DNA of 64,000 nt from Caulobacter sp. (GCA_016125585.1 WGLL01000006.1:186001-250000); one strand, 5' to 3'. Counted from the first letter of the stretch, positions 24,834-33,444 are shown. Translations and numbers: made by a program. Notes: generated by a model not told the origin, from the letters alone.

Positions 24834-25766
24834 TTGAGCCTGCGCATCATCCACGGCTGGAAGCACCTGGACGCCGCCGACCGCGGCGCGGCGGTGGCGC
24901 TCGGCAACTTCGACGGCGTCCACCTGGGCCATCAGGCGGTGATCGGCCAGGCGGCGGAGGCGGCCCGGGCCACGGGCGCGCCGCTGGGGGTGATCAGCTT
25001 CGATCCCCATCCCAGGCGCCTGTTCCAGCCGGACGAGCCGTCCTTCCGGCTGATGACCACGGACCAGCAGGCCCGGGCGCTGGAGACCCTCGGCGTCGAC
25101 CGGTTCCATGTGCTGAATTTCGACTTTGAGATGGCCAGCTTCAGCGACCGGGATTTCGCCCGGGTGGTGCTGCACGAGGGCCTCGGCGTGCGCCACGTCG
25201 CTGTCGGCTTCGACATCAGCTTCGGCAAGGGCCGCACCGGCAGTCCGGAAGCCATGCGGGCCTATGGCGAGGAATTCGGCTTCACCGTCTCGGTGGCCGA
25301 GGCCGTGGGCGGCGAGGACGCCAAGTTCAGCTCCACCGCCGTGCGCGAGGCCCTGCGGGACGGCCACCCGGAAGCCGCCGCCGCCATCCTCGGCCGCCCC
25401 TTCGCCATCGAGGGCGTGGTGCGGCGGGGCCAGCAACTGGGCCGGCAACTGGGCTTTCCCACCGCCAATGTCTTCATGGCCGACTATGTGACGCCCCGGC
25501 TTGGCGTCTACGCCACCCGCACCCGCCTGCCTGACGGTCGCCTGCTGCCCGGCGTCGCCAACATCGGCAACAACCCGACCACCGGTGAGGTCGAGACGCG
25601 GCTCGAGGTGTGGATCTTCGACTTCGACGAGGACCTGTATGGCCAGGTCATCGAGACCCAGCTGATCGGCTTCCTGAGGCCGGAGGAGAAGTTCGGCAGC
25701 ATCGATCTGATGGTCGAACAGATCCACCGCGACGAGGCGAACGCGCGGGCAATGCTGACGCCCTAA
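24834..25766 (+). CDS. ribF: Bifunctional riboflavin kinase / FAD synthetase
   Basis: 310 residues from a TTG, 4 bases after the MaoC gene. The N-terminal nucleotidyl transferase has VALGNFDGVHLGH (about 20-32) and SFDPHPRRLF; the FAD-synthetase segment GFDISFGKGRTGS follows. The C-terminal flavokinase has GRQLGFPTANV and VANIGNNPTTGEVETRLEV. It makes FMN and then FAD from riboflavin. No riboswitch is visible. An inverted repeat pair begins at its stop codon. Confidence 0.96.
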   Translation: MSLRIIHGWKHLDAADRGAAVALGNFDGVHLGHQAVIGQAAEAARATGAPLGVISFDPHPRRLFQPDEPSFRLMTTDQQARALETLGVDRFHVLNFDFEMASFSDRDFARVVLHEGLGVRHVAVGFDISFGKGRTGSPEAMRAYGEEFGFTVSVAEAVGGEDAKFSSTAVREALRDGHPEAAAAILGRPFAIEGVVRRGQQLGRQLGFPTANVFMADYVTPRLGVYATRTRLPDGRLLPGVANIGNNPTTGEVETRLEVWIFDFDEDLYGQVIETQLIGFLRPEEKFGSIDLMVEQIHRDEANARAMLTP

Positions 25767-25999
25767 TTCCTCCCCCAGCGCGAAGCGCTGACTGGGGGAG
25801 GGGGACCGCGCGGGGAATACCCCGCGTGGTGGAGGGGGCGGCGCTGGCCTCTCAGGACATGGCGCGTTCTGGCGCGGCTTTGACAGCGGCCTTCGGGGCA
25901 AACCCGACCCGCCGACGCCGCCCCCTCCACCACCGGCCCCAAGCCGGGCCGGCGGTCCCCCTCCTCCAAAGAAGGCGCTTCGCGCCTGGGGGAGGAATT
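25765..25999. repeat. Large inverted pair of family A-type repeats after ribF
   Basis: The left arm runs AATTCCTCCCCCAGCGCGAAGCG and then GGGGGAGGGGGACCGC to about 25843; the right arm (25919-25999) is its inverse, CGGTCCCCCTCC and then GGCGCTTCGCGCCTGGGGGAGGAATT. Between them, TGGTGGAGGGGGCGGCG faces CGCCGCCCCCTCCACCA. The 235-base element could fold into one long hairpin. A spacer of about 75 bases separates the arms. Confidence 0.8.
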
Positions 26000-26021
26000 G
26001 AGCCTGCGCCGGCAGCCCATA

Positions 26022-26050
26022 GAAAAGGGCCGGACATTGCCGCCCGGCCC
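26022..26050 (-). terminator. Rho-independent terminator of etfBA
   Basis: On the minus strand GGGCCGG pairs with CCGGCCC around a 10-base loop and is followed by TTTTCT. It lies 28 bases after the etfA stop. Confidence 0.8.
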
Positions 26051-26077
26051 CAATCTTCTGACGATGTCGCGCGGGGC

Positions 26078-27007
26078 TTAGCCCAGGGCGGTCATCAGCT
26101 CGGGGACGACGGTCTTGTAGTCGCCCACGATGCCGTAGTCGGCGACCTGGAAGATCGGCGCGTCGGCGTCCTTGTTGATGGCCACGATGACCTTGCTGTC
26201 CTTCATCCCGGCGAGGTGCTGGATCGCGCCGGAAATGCCGATGGCGATGTACAGCGCCGGCGCCACGACCTTGCCGGTCTGGCCGACCTGGTAGTCGTTC
26301 GGGGCGTAGCCCGCGTCGACGGCGGCTCGCGAGGCGCCGACAGCGGCGCCCAGCTTGTCGGCCAGAGGCTCGATCACGGCCTGGAACTCTTCAGCCGAGC
26401 CCATGGCGCGACCGCCAGAGACGACGATCTTGGCAGCCGTCAGTTCGGGGCGGTCGGACTTGACCATCTCTTCGCTGACGAACTTCGCGCCGGTCGCCGT
26501 TCCCGCTGTGGCGGTCTCGACGCTGGCCGAGCCGCCTTCGCCGGCGGCCTTGAAGGCGGTCGGGCGGACGGTGATGACCTTCTTGGCGTCGGAGGACTTG
26601 ATGGTCTCCAGCGCGTTGCCGGCGTAGATCGGCCGCACGAAGGTGTCGGCGTCGATCACTTCGACGATCTCGCTGATCGGCGCGACGTCCAGGTGGGCGG
26701 CGATGCGGGGGGCGTAGTTCTTGCCGCCCGAGGTCGCCGGGATCAGGACGGCGTCATAGCCGCCCATCAGGCCCTCGACCGTGGCGGCCTGGACCTCGGC
26801 GACGCCGTGACCCAGGTCGGCGCTTTCGGCCAGCAGCACCTTGCGGACGCCTTCGATCTTGCCGGCGGCGTCGGCGACGGCCTTGGCGCCTTCGCCCATC
26901 ACCAGCACATCGACATCGCCCGACAGGGCGAGGGCGGCGGTGACGACCTTGTTGGTGGTGTCGCGCAGGTGCGCGTTGTCGTTATCGGCGACGACGAGAA
27001 CGGCCAT
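26078..27007 (-). CDS. etfA: Electron transfer flavoprotein alpha subunit
   Basis: 309 residues. The FAD site is in the C-terminal domain: [34 protein letters not shown] and [18 protein letters not shown]. The N-terminal domain [16 protein letters not shown] packs against EtfB. ETF takes electrons from acyl-CoA dehydrogenases and hands them to ETF-quinone oxidoreductase. The start overlaps the etfB stop (TGATG), giving equal synthesis. A terminator follows. An acyl-CoA dehydrogenase lies 4 kb away (30964-32655). Confidence 0.97.
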   Translation of the reverse strand: MAVLVVADNDNAHLRDTTNKVVTAALALSGDVDVLVMGEGAKAVADAAGKIEGVRKVLLAESADLGHGVAEVQAATVEGLMGGYDAVLIPATSGGKNYAPRIAAHLDVAPISEIVEVIDADTFVRPIYAGNALETIKSSDAKKVITVRPTAFKAAGEGGSASVETATAGTATGAKFVSEEMVKSDRPELTAAKIVVSGGRAMGSAEEFQAVIEPLADKLGAAVGASRAAVDAGYAPNDYQVGQTGKVVAPALYIAIGISGAIQHLAGMKDSKVIVAINKDADAPIFQVADYGIVGDYKTVVPELMTALG

Positions 27008-27756
27008 CAGAGCACCCCCGCTTCAGTCTTGAGTTTGCTGACGAGATCGGCGGCCGTCTCGACCTTGATCCCGGCCGAACGCTTCGGCGGCTCGGTGACC
27101 TTGACCACGGTCAGGCGGGCGGCGGTGTCGACGCCATAGTCGCCGGTGGTCTTGGTCGCGATTTCCTTCTTCTTCGCCTTCATGATGTTGGGCAGAGAAG
27201 CGTAACGCGGCTCGTTGAGGCGCAGGTCGGCGGTGATCACCGCCGGCAGGGCCGCTTCGAGCACCTGGAGGCCGCCGTCGACCTCGCGGGTCACGGTGGC
27301 CTTGCCGCCGTCGATCTCGACCTTGGAGGCGAAGGTGGCCTGCGGCCAGCCCAGCAGGGCCGAGAGCATCTGGCCGACGGCGTTGTTGTCGCCGTCGATG
27401 GCCTGCTTGCCCATCAGCACCAGGTCAGCCTTCTCGTCCTCGGCCACGGCCTTGAGCAGCTTGGCGACGGCCAGCGGTTCCAGATCGGTATCGGCCTGGA
27501 CCAGAATGCCGCGGTCGCCGCCCATGGCCAGGGCCGTGCGGATGGTTTCCTGAGCCTGGGCGGGGCCGATGGAAACGATCACCACCTCGGTGGCGACGCC
27601 CTTTTCCTTCAGCCGCACAGCTTCCTCGACCGCGATCTCGCAGAAGGGATTCATGCTCATTTTGACGTTGGCCAGATCGACGCCGGTCTGATCGGCCTTC
27701 ACTCTGGCTTTGACGTTGTAGTCGATTACCCGTTTGACCGGGACCAGCACCTTCAT
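27007..27756 (-). CDS. etfB: Electron transfer flavoprotein beta subunit
   Basis: 249 residues, the standard length. It opens [36 protein letters not shown] follows, and the ETF-beta signature with the AMP site is near [21 protein letters not shown] and [13 protein letters not shown]. It binds AMP and carries the docking loop for partner dehydrogenases. Transcribed divergently from the small membrane protein at 27919; the 162-base gap holds both promoters. Confidence 0.97.
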   Translation of the reverse strand: MKVLVPVKRVIDYNVKARVKADQTGVDLANVKMSMNPFCEIAVEEAVRLKEKGVATEVVIVSIGPAQAQETIRTALAMGGDRGILVQADTDLEPLAVAKLLKAVAEDEKADLVLMGKQAIDGDNNAVGQMLSALLGWPQATFASKVEIDGGKATVTREVDGGLQVLEAALPAVITADLRLNEPRYASLPNIMKAKKKEIATKTTGDYGVDTAARLTVVKVTEPPKRSAGIKVETAADLVSKLKTEAGVL

Positions 27757-27918
27757 CGGTTTTGTCCGCCCGTGTTGCGTTGCGAAAAATCTTGCGCGGA
27801 CAGGCTGATACTAGCTTGGCCGCGCAATGCAAGTTTACCTTGGGGTCAATCTAGGTCGAAAATTCGCCCCGATCAGGTGGCTGGCGATACCGGCCCATAT
27901 CGTCTAGAGGCCTCGCGC

Positions 27919-28263
27919 ATGAACAAGACCATCGATCGCCTGAAGCTCGTCTTCCTCGGCCTGTTCGCCGTCGGGGTGGTCGCCATCTGGGCCTATCAGA
28001 TTTTGTGGGTGTGGCCGGCCAAGCGTTGCGACCGCCAGCAGGCCTGGTGGGATCCGGCGACGCGCACCTGTGCGACCCCGCTCTACATTCCCGACCTTAC
28101 CGGCCGGCCCGCCGGGATGAGCCGCGAGGAGTGGTCGAAGAAACAGGCGGCGAAGAAGCTGCGGGAGGATGCCTACGGACCCGGCGTGACCCCGCCGGCT
28201 GTCGAGGTCCCGGCCGCCAAGGAGACTCCGGCGCCCACCGCGAAGACCGGCGAAAAGAAATAG
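27919..28263 (+). CDS. Small single-span membrane protein of unknown function
   Basis: 114 residues from the ATG at 27919. One N-terminal membrane helix (about 9-29, LVFLGLFAVGVVAIWAYQIL) is followed by a short soluble part with two Cys (KRCDRQQAWWDPATRTCATPLY), a possible disulphide pair if periplasmic, and a Lys/Pro/Ala-rich tail. No family recognised. It lies between etfB (divergent) and the adenosyltransferase gene (convergent, 28-base gap). Confidence 0.65.
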   Translation: MNKTIDRLKLVFLGLFAVGVVAIWAYQILWVWPAKRCDRQQAWWDPATRTCATPLYIPDLTGRPAGMSREEWSKKQAAKKLREDAYGPGVTPPAVEVPAAKETPAPTAKTGEKK

Positions 28264-28291
28264 TCGCGATCGGCGGCGGCCAGGCCGGAGG

Positions 28292-28870
28292 CTAGCGGTT
28301 CGCCCCGGGAGTCCAGAGGACGTCGCCGCCGCCCTTGTCGTTGGCCCAGCGACTGGCCACGAACAGCAGGTCCGACAGCCGGTTGAGGAACTTGACCGCC
28401 TCGGGGCTGACGATTTCGCCCTCGAGCGCCGCCAGGGCCACGGTCTCACGCTCGGCCCGGCGGCAGACGGTGCGCGCCAGATGCAGGGCGGCGGCCGCCG
28501 GCGAACCGCCGGGCAGGACAAAACTGGTCAGGTCTGACAGGTCCGCGTTCAACTGGTCGATCTCGCGTTCAAGCCGCTCGACCTGACCGGGGAGGATCCT
28601 CAGCGGCTCCCAGGCCGGCTTTTCATCCTGCTCAGGGGTTGCCAGGTCGGCGCCGAGATCGAAGAGATCGTTCTGGGCCCGGGCCAGGATGCCGTCGAGA
28701 ACCGGATCTTCGCGGGTATGCAGCCGGGTCAGACCGAGGCAGGCATTGGTCTCGTCCACCGAGCCGTAGGCGACGACGCGGGGGTGAGTCTTGCTGACCG
28801 GCTGGCCGGTCGCCAGCCGGGTCGAGCCGGCGTCGCCGGTACGGGTGTAGATGCGGTTCAGGGTGACCAC
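28292..28870 (-). CDS. Cob(I)alamin adenosyltransferase, PduO type
   Basis: 192 residues from a GTG that lies 5 bases after the upstream HIG1 gene. The ATP-binding N-terminus TRTGDAGSTRL is preceded by a NRIY segment, and the C-terminal helices contain the B12-site motifs VLPGGSPAAAALHLARTVCRRAER and LNRLSDLLFVASRWAN. It makes adenosylcobalamin, the cofactor of methylmalonyl-CoA and ethylmalonyl-CoA mutases. PduO next to HIG1 and etfBA is a recurring alphaproteobacterial neighbourhood, here interrupted by a small plus-strand gene. Confidence 0.93.
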   Translation of the reverse strand: MVTLNRIYTRTGDAGSTRLATGQPVSKTHPRVVAYGSVDETNACLGLTRLHTREDPVLDGILARAQNDLFDLGADLATPEQDEKPAWEPLRILPGQVERLEREIDQLNADLSDLTSFVLPGGSPAAAALHLARTVCRRAERETVALAALEGEIVSPEAVKFLNRLSDLLFVASRWANDKGGGDVLWTPGANR

Positions 28871-28875
28871 GGCGG

Positions 28876-29076
28876 CTAGGTCCGCGTCCGCCACCAATAG
28901 GCGGCGACCAGCACGATGATGGCGATGAACTGCATCAACACGCGCAGCCGCATCAATTTATTGGAGCGTGAACGGCCATAGTCTCCACCCCGGAACAGGC
29001 TGTAGAGCCCGAACCCCAGGGTGATGGTGACGGCCAGCAGGGCGGCGGGGATGAGTATGGAGAAGATGTCGCGCAC
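28876..29076 (-). CDS. HIG1 domain small membrane protein
   Basis: 66 residues from a GTG. Two membrane helices (about 5-27 and 46-62) are joined by a polar loop with RGGDYGRSRSNKLMRLRVLMQ, the conserved core of the HIG1/Rcf family. In mitochondria, relatives associate with respiratory supercomplexes and cytochrome oxidase; bacterial forms are little studied. It heads a two-gene unit with the adenosyltransferase. Confidence 0.82.
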   Translation of the reverse strand: MRDIFSILIPAALLAVTITLGFGLYSLFRGGDYGRSRSNKLMRLRVLMQFIAIIVLVAAYWWRTRT

Positions 29077-29400
29077 GGCCCCACTCTATAGTCTCCCGGC
29101 CCTTGCGCGATAAGCGAAATCGCCACAGCCCTTTCCGGCATGCAACCTTGTTCGGCGCCGCTCGTTCAGTGAGCGCGTTCGGTGAGTGCAATTGTCGCAG
29201 CGACGGCGATTGCAGCCAATGGTAGCGGTGTCATCGTAAAATTCGAGCAGAATCGGCGTCGCAATTTTGTCTTGCTTTCAACAAGAATGCTGGCTAAACG
29301 CCCCGCCCGGCTCGCAGACGCCGGTTCGCTGAACATGATCGACACCTTACCGCGGATCAGTTCAGTTCCTTCACAGCGGGAAGGCGTAGAGAGGCGCCCC
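29077..29400. other. Intergenic region upstream of the coiled-coil/TetR genes
   Basis: 324 bases, visibly lower in GC than neighbours. Contains CTTG-N7-CAAG around 29271-29285, which might be an operator half-site pair, and repeated GCGACGGCGATTGCAG-like tracts. No RNA gene was recognised. It should hold the promoters for the HIG1 unit (leftward) and the coiled-coil/TetR unit (rightward). Confidence 0.4.
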
Positions 29401-29625
29401 ATGGCAGCCATGCCACAGACGGCCGGGACTCCCTCGGCCGACGACCTGACCGATGCGATGGTTGAAATCCGTCAGCTGATTGCCGACTTGCGCGACGCCG
29501 CGCAGGACGGTCGTGAGCTTGCGCGACGTTATTCTGAAATTTTGCAGAACGTGGTCGACGAGTACTGCGTTGAGTTCGAGCAGCGTGCGGAAAGCGCTCT
29601 CACCAAACTGGAGTCCATCCGATGA
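29401..29625 (+). CDS. Small coiled-coil protein coupled to a TetR regulator
   Basis: 74 residues from the ATG at 29401 with GAGAGG upstream. After a short Ala/Pro/Thr N-terminus the protein is acidic and helical (ADDLTDAMVEIRQLIADLRD and a final ESALTKLESIR) with heptad-like hydrophobics, so it probably forms a coiled coil. No signal or membrane segment. Its TGA overlaps the TetR start (ATGA), so the two proteins are made together. It may bind the regulator or its target; this is inference. No family recognised. Confidence 0.65.
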   Translation: MAAMPQTAGTPSADDLTDAMVEIRQLIADLRDAAQDGRELARRYSEILQNVVDEYCVEFEQRAESALTKLESIR

Positions 29626-30272
29626 ACCACGTCCCCATGCGCGTCATCTCCTCCCCCGGCGCCCGGCCGATCAAGCCGACCCGCCGCGCGCTCGCCAAAC
29701 AGCGCACCCGCGAAAAGGTGCTCGCCGCCGCCCGTCAGCTCTTCACCGAGCGCGGCTATGAAGGCGCCACCATTCGCGACATCGCCAAGGCCGCCGGCAT
29801 GTCGACCGGCGCCGTCTTCGCCAGCTTCGCTGACAAGTCCGAACTGTTCGATGAGATCCTGGCGGAAGACTACGCCCTGCTGGGCGAGGCCATGCAGGAT
29901 GCCGCCAGCTCCGGGACGACCGTTTCCGAGGCACTGACCAAGCTCTTCGCGGTGGCCTATCGTTTCCACATGAACCAGCTCCCGCTGCTCCAGGCCGGCA
30001 TCGCCGCCTCCTGGACCCGCACCGAGGCCGGCGAAAAGCGCAACCGCGAGGCCCTGAAGCCGGTCATGACCATGATCGCCGACAGCCTGCGCGCCGGCGT
30101 CGACCGTGGCGAGCTGTCCCAGAAGGCCGACCTTCGCCTGATCGGCGGCATTCTGTGGGACGTCTATCTTGCGGGCTATCGCCGGGCGGTGTTTGATGGA
30201 TGGACGGCGGACGACATGACCGCGCGGCTCTCCGATCAGATCGATCTGATCCTGGCCGGCGCGCGGAGCTGA
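29622..30272 (+). CDS. TetR/AcrR family transcriptional regulator
   Basis: 216 residues. The N-terminal TetR_N helix-turn-helix is clear: TREKVLAAARQLFTERGYEG, then TIRDIAKAAGMSTGAVFASF and the DKSELFDEIL helix (about residues 30-75). The C-terminal ligand domain is unique. It starts inside the stop of the small coiled-coil gene and ends before a strong terminator. The second TetR gene at 30344 has a similar layout, suggesting an old duplication. The targets are unknown; the HIG1/PduO and acyl-CoA dehydrogenase genes are nearby candidates. Confidence 0.92.
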   Translation: MNHVPMRVISSPGARPIKPTRRALAKQRTREKVLAAARQLFTERGYEGATIRDIAKAAGMSTGAVFASFADKSELFDEILAEDYALLGEAMQDAASSGTTVSEALTKLFAVAYRFHMNQLPLLQAGIAASWTRTEAGEKRNREALKPVMTMIADSLRAGVDRGELSQKADLRLIGGILWDVYLAGYRRAVFDGWTADDMTARLSDQIDLILAGARS

Positions 30273-30286
30273 CGCCGACATGAGAG

Positions 30287-30320
30287 AAAACGCCCCGCCG
30301 GGACGCGGGGCGTTTTTTTT
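30287..30320 (+). terminator. Strong Rho-independent terminator between the two TetR genes
   Basis: AACGCCCCG and CGGGGCGTT form a perfect 9-bp stem with an 8-base loop, followed by eight Ts. A-tract on the 5' side also allows leftward use. Confidence 0.92.
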
Positions 30321-30343
30321 AAGCTGAACCGGGGGAGACGGTT

Positions 30344-30967
30344 TTGGGGGTTCGTGACGATCAGAAGGCAGCGACGCGCGCGAAGGTGCTGTCGGCCGCC
30401 CGCGATCTCTTCCATGAGATCGGCTACGACGAGACGACGATCCGGGCGATCGCCGATCGCGCCGGCGTCTCTGTCGGAAGCGTCTTCACGACCTTCAGCT
30501 CCAAGGCGGATGTGCTCAGCCAGGTGATGGCCGACCGCGTCGGCCCGTTGCAGGAGGAACTGACCCGCATTCTCCCCTATCTGCGCGGCTCGACCAGCGA
30601 TCGGATCTGCTCGATCTTCGCCATTCACTACGACTTCGAATGTCGGCGGGTGAAACTGTTCCTGGCCCACATCGCCGCCACCTTCAGCCCCTCGCTGGAG
30701 GAAACCACGGTGCCCTTCGGCCGTAACGAGACCTTCAAGGGTATGTTGCTGGACGTTCTGGCCGAAGGGGTCGAGCGGGGGGACGTGCGGCCGGACGCCG
30801 ATCTCGAGTTGGTGCTCGATGTCCTGTTGGCCGCCTATGCCTTCAACTATAGCCAGGCTGCCCAGGTCGGCGCAGACGCCATGGCGCTGACCGCGCGCAT
30901 GGAGCGGCAGGTCGGGTTGATCCTGGCCGGCGTGAAGCCTCAGCCGGCGGGTTACGGCGCGCTCTAG
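30344..30967 (+). CDS. TetR/AcrR family transcriptional regulator (second)
   Basis: 207 residues from a TTG (30344) preceded by GGGGGAG; the next in-frame starts fall inside the DNA-binding domain. TetR_N: TRAKVLSAARDLFHEIGYDE, TIRAIADRAGVSVGSVFTTF, SKADVLSQVM. The C-terminal domain differs from the first TetR gene. Its stop TAG overlaps the stop of the convergent acyl-CoA dehydrogenase gene (shared CTAG), with no room for a terminator between them. It may control that dehydrogenase or the GST gene. Confidence 0.88.
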   Translation: MGVRDDQKAATRAKVLSAARDLFHEIGYDETTIRAIADRAGVSVGSVFTTFSSKADVLSQVMADRVGPLQEELTRILPYLRGSTSDRICSIFAIHYDFECRRVKLFLAHIAATFSPSLEETTVPFGRNETFKGMLLDVLAEGVERGDVRPDADLELVLDVLLAAYAFNYSQAAQVGADAMALTARMERQVGLILAGVKPQPAGYGAL

Positions 30968-32655
30968 TTGCCGTCTTCAAGCAGGCGGCGGGCGATGACC
31001 TGGGCCTGAATTTCGCCGGCGCCCTCGAAGATGTTGAGAATGCGGGCGTCTGCCAGAACCCGGCTGACCTCGTACTCCATGGCGAAGCCGTTGCCGCCGT
31101 GGATCTGCAGGGCGTTGTCGGCGGCGGCCCAGGCGACGCGAGCGGCGATCAGCTTGGCCATGCCGGCCTCGAGATCACACCGCTTGCCATCGTCCTTCTG
31201 GCGGGCGGCGAAATAGGTCAGCTGGCGCACGCCCATCAGTTCGGCGGCCATCATCGCCAGCTTGTTGGCCACCCGGGGGAAGCCGAAGATCGGTCCGCCG
31301 AACTGGTTGCGGTCGAGGGCGTAGGCGAGGCCCAGTTCCAGACCCCGCTGGGCCACGCCCACGGCGCGGGCGGCAGTCTGAATCCGGGCGCTCTCGAAGG
31401 TCGCCATAAGCTGCTTGAAGCCCTGCCCTTCGACGCCGCCGAGCAGATTGGCGGCGGGCACGGTGAAGCCGTCGAAGCCGATCTCGTATTCCTTCATGCC
31501 GCGATAGCCGATGACCTCGATCTCCCCACCGCTCATGCCGGGGGTCGGGAAGGGTTGGGCATCGCTGCCGCGCATCTTGGGGGCCAGCAGCATCGACAGA
31601 CCGCGGTAGTCGGTGGTGGCCGGATCGGTGCGGACCAGCAGGGTCATGACGTCGGCCCGGGCCGCATGGGTGATCCAGGTCTTGTTGCCGGTGACGACAT
31701 AACTGTCGCCCTTCAGCTCGCCACGGGTGCGAAGCGACCCCAGGTCGGAGCCGGTGTTGGGCTCGGTGAACACCGCCGTCGGCAGGATCTCGGCGCTGGC
31801 GATCTTCGGCAACCACTCGGCCTTCTGGGCCTCCGTGCCGCCGGTCAGGATCAGCTCGGCGGCGATCTCCGAGCGGGTGGCCAGGGAGCCGACGCCGATC
31901 CAGGCCCGGCTCAGTTCCTCGGAGACGACGCACATGGCGGTCTTGCCCATGCCCGAGCCGCCGAATTCCTCGGGGATGGTCAGGCCGAACACCCCCAGGT
32001 CGCCCAGCTCCTTGACCAGTTCCAGCGGAATCAGTTCGTCCTTCAGATGCCACTGGTGGGCGAAGGGGATGACCTTGGCTTCGGCGAAGCTGTGGAACTG
32101 GTCGCGGATCATCTCGAACGTCTCGTCGAGCCCGGTATTCTCGACGGTGGCCTTGCCGCGCGCGTCGGCGACCAGCCGGGCGACGCGGCTCTTCACCGCC
32201 TGACCGCCGCCGGCGGTGATGAATCGGGTCAGGGCCGGCGCGAACAACCGGTTCATCGTCTCGCGGCTGTCGGTGAGATCGGCCGGGCGCACCATCTCGC
32301 CCTGGTTCATCGGAATGCCGCCGACCATCTGGCTGGCGTATTCGGCGAACAGCAGCTGGGCCAGCAAGGCGTCCGTTTCGGAGAATTTTCCGTCAGCATC
32401 CAGCGCCGCGGCCCATCCGGCGACCTGGGTCAGCAGCTCGGCATAGGCGGCGTACCAGCCAAAGCCGTGGACGGCGTGCTGCTCGGCGTCGGCCAGCTTG
32501 CGGTCGATCCGTCGGCCGGCCGTGATCCTGGCCTTCACGGCCCCTTTGGCGTCGGCGACGAAGGCCTGCGCCGCGTCGGCGGCCTCCCGCAGCAGCGCCG
32601 GCAAGCCCTCGAGCACCAGGGTTTCGGTCGAGGCGGCGGCGGCGGCGGCGGTCAT
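30964..32655 (-). CDS. mcd: Acyl-CoA dehydrogenase with long N-terminus, (2S)-methylsuccinyl-CoA dehydrogenase-like
   Basis: 563 residues from the ATG at 32655. The last 390 residues are a typical flavin acyl-CoA dehydrogenase (GLTIPEEFGGSGMGKTAMC, TEPNTGSDLGSLRTRG, QIHGGNGFAMEYEVSRVL, ARILNIFEGAGEIQAQ). About 170 extra N-terminal residues include GGIPMNQGEMVRPADL. This architecture and the ending match Mcd of the ethylmalonyl-CoA pathway, which oxidises methylsuccinyl-CoA to mesaconyl-CoA and passes electrons to ETF. The nearby etfBA and B12 adenosyltransferase fit. The pathway marker genes ccr and ecm are not in the window, so the substrate is not proven. Confidence 0.72.
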   Translation of the reverse strand: MTAAAAAASTETLVLEGLPALLREAADAAQAFVADAKGAVKARITAGRRIDRKLADAEQHAVHGFGWYAAYAELLTQVAGWAAALDADGKFSETDALLAQLLFAEYASQMVGGIPMNQGEMVRPADLTDSRETMNRLFAPALTRFITAGGGQAVKSRVARLVADARGKATVENTGLDETFEMIRDQFHSFAEAKVIPFAHQWHLKDELIPLELVKELGDLGVFGLTIPEEFGGSGMGKTAMCVVSEELSRAWIGVGSLATRSEIAAELILTGGTEAQKAEWLPKIASAEILPTAVFTEPNTGSDLGSLRTRGELKGDSYVVTGNKTWITHAARADVMTLLVRTDPATTDYRGLSMLLAPKMRGSDAQPFPTPGMSGGEIEVIGYRGMKEYEIGFDGFTVPAANLLGGVEGQGFKQLMATFESARIQTAARAVGVAQRGLELGLAYALDRNQFGGPIFGFPRVANKLAMMAAELMGVRQLTYFAARQKDDGKRCDLEAGMAKLIAARVAWAAADNALQIHGGNGFAMEYEVSRVLADARILNIFEGAGEIQAQVIARRLLEDGN

Positions 32656-32794
32656 GGCGAACAATCTCCCCGGACTTCTTGTGCGGCGCACTATATGTAT
32701 TTCGCAAACGCACACAACACAGGGCGGCCGCGCATTATTTTGCCGCAAGGCCCGTCATCGGGCTATCACGGTCGAAAGCCCAGGAGAGAGACCG

Positions 32795-33421
32795 ATGCTC
32801 GTTGTCCACCACCTCAATGAAAGCCGCTCGCAGCGGATCCTCTGGCTGCTGGAAGAACTGGGCCTGCCCTATGAGATCAAGTCCTACGCCCGCGACGCGA
32901 CGACCCGGCTGGCCCCGCCGGAGCTGAAGGCGGTGCATCCTCTGGGCAAGAGCCCGGTCGTCACCGAGGGCGACGCCGTGGTCATCGAGAGCGGCGCGAT
33001 CATCGACTACATCATCCGCCGCCATGGCGCCGGGCGGATGGCGCCGGACCCGGCCAGCACCGCCTATGACCTCTACCAGCAGTGGCTGCACTATGCCGAA
33101 GGCAGCGCCATGCTGCCGCTGATGCTGAACATGTATGTCGCTCGGCTCGGCGAGGGCGGCGCGCCGCTGCATCCGCGAATCCAGAGCGAAATCGCCAATC
33201 ACCTGGGTTATGTCGAACAGAGCCTGGCTGGCCGGGACTGGCTGATCGGCGACGCCCCGACGGGCGCGGACGTGCAGATGAGCTTCATTCCCGAGGTCGC
33301 CAAGGCCATGGGCAAGCTGCAGGACTTTCCCGCCATGGCCGCCTGGATCGAGCGTATCCATGCCCGCCCCGCCTGGAAACGCGGGCTGGAAAAGGGCGGC
33401 GAGTACCTCATGGGGCGCTAG
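32795..33421 (+). CDS. Glutathione S-transferase family protein
   Basis: 208 residues from the ATG at 32795, preceded by AGGAGAGAG. Thioredoxin-like N-domain: HHLNESRSQRILWLLEELGL, then VHPLGKSPVV (cis-Pro) and a GDAVVIESGAIIDYI glutathione-binding motif. The C-domain is all helical, ending FPAMAAWIERIHARPAWKRG. The active-site residue is probably the Ser in NESRSQ. It is divergent from the acyl-CoA dehydrogenase; the 139-base gap contains the palindrome GTGC-GGC-GCAC (32681-32691). Confidence 0.9.
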   Translation: MLVVHHLNESRSQRILWLLEELGLPYEIKSYARDATTRLAPPELKAVHPLGKSPVVTEGDAVVIESGAIIDYIIRRHGAGRMAPDPASTAYDLYQQWLHYAEGSAMLPLMLNMYVARLGEGGAPLHPRIQSEIANHLGYVEQSLAGRDWLIGDAPTGADVQMSFIPEVAKAMGKLQDFPAMAAWIERIHARPAWKRGLEKGGEYLMGR

Positions 33422-33444
33422 GTCTTCGCGCCCGTCCCGGCGCC

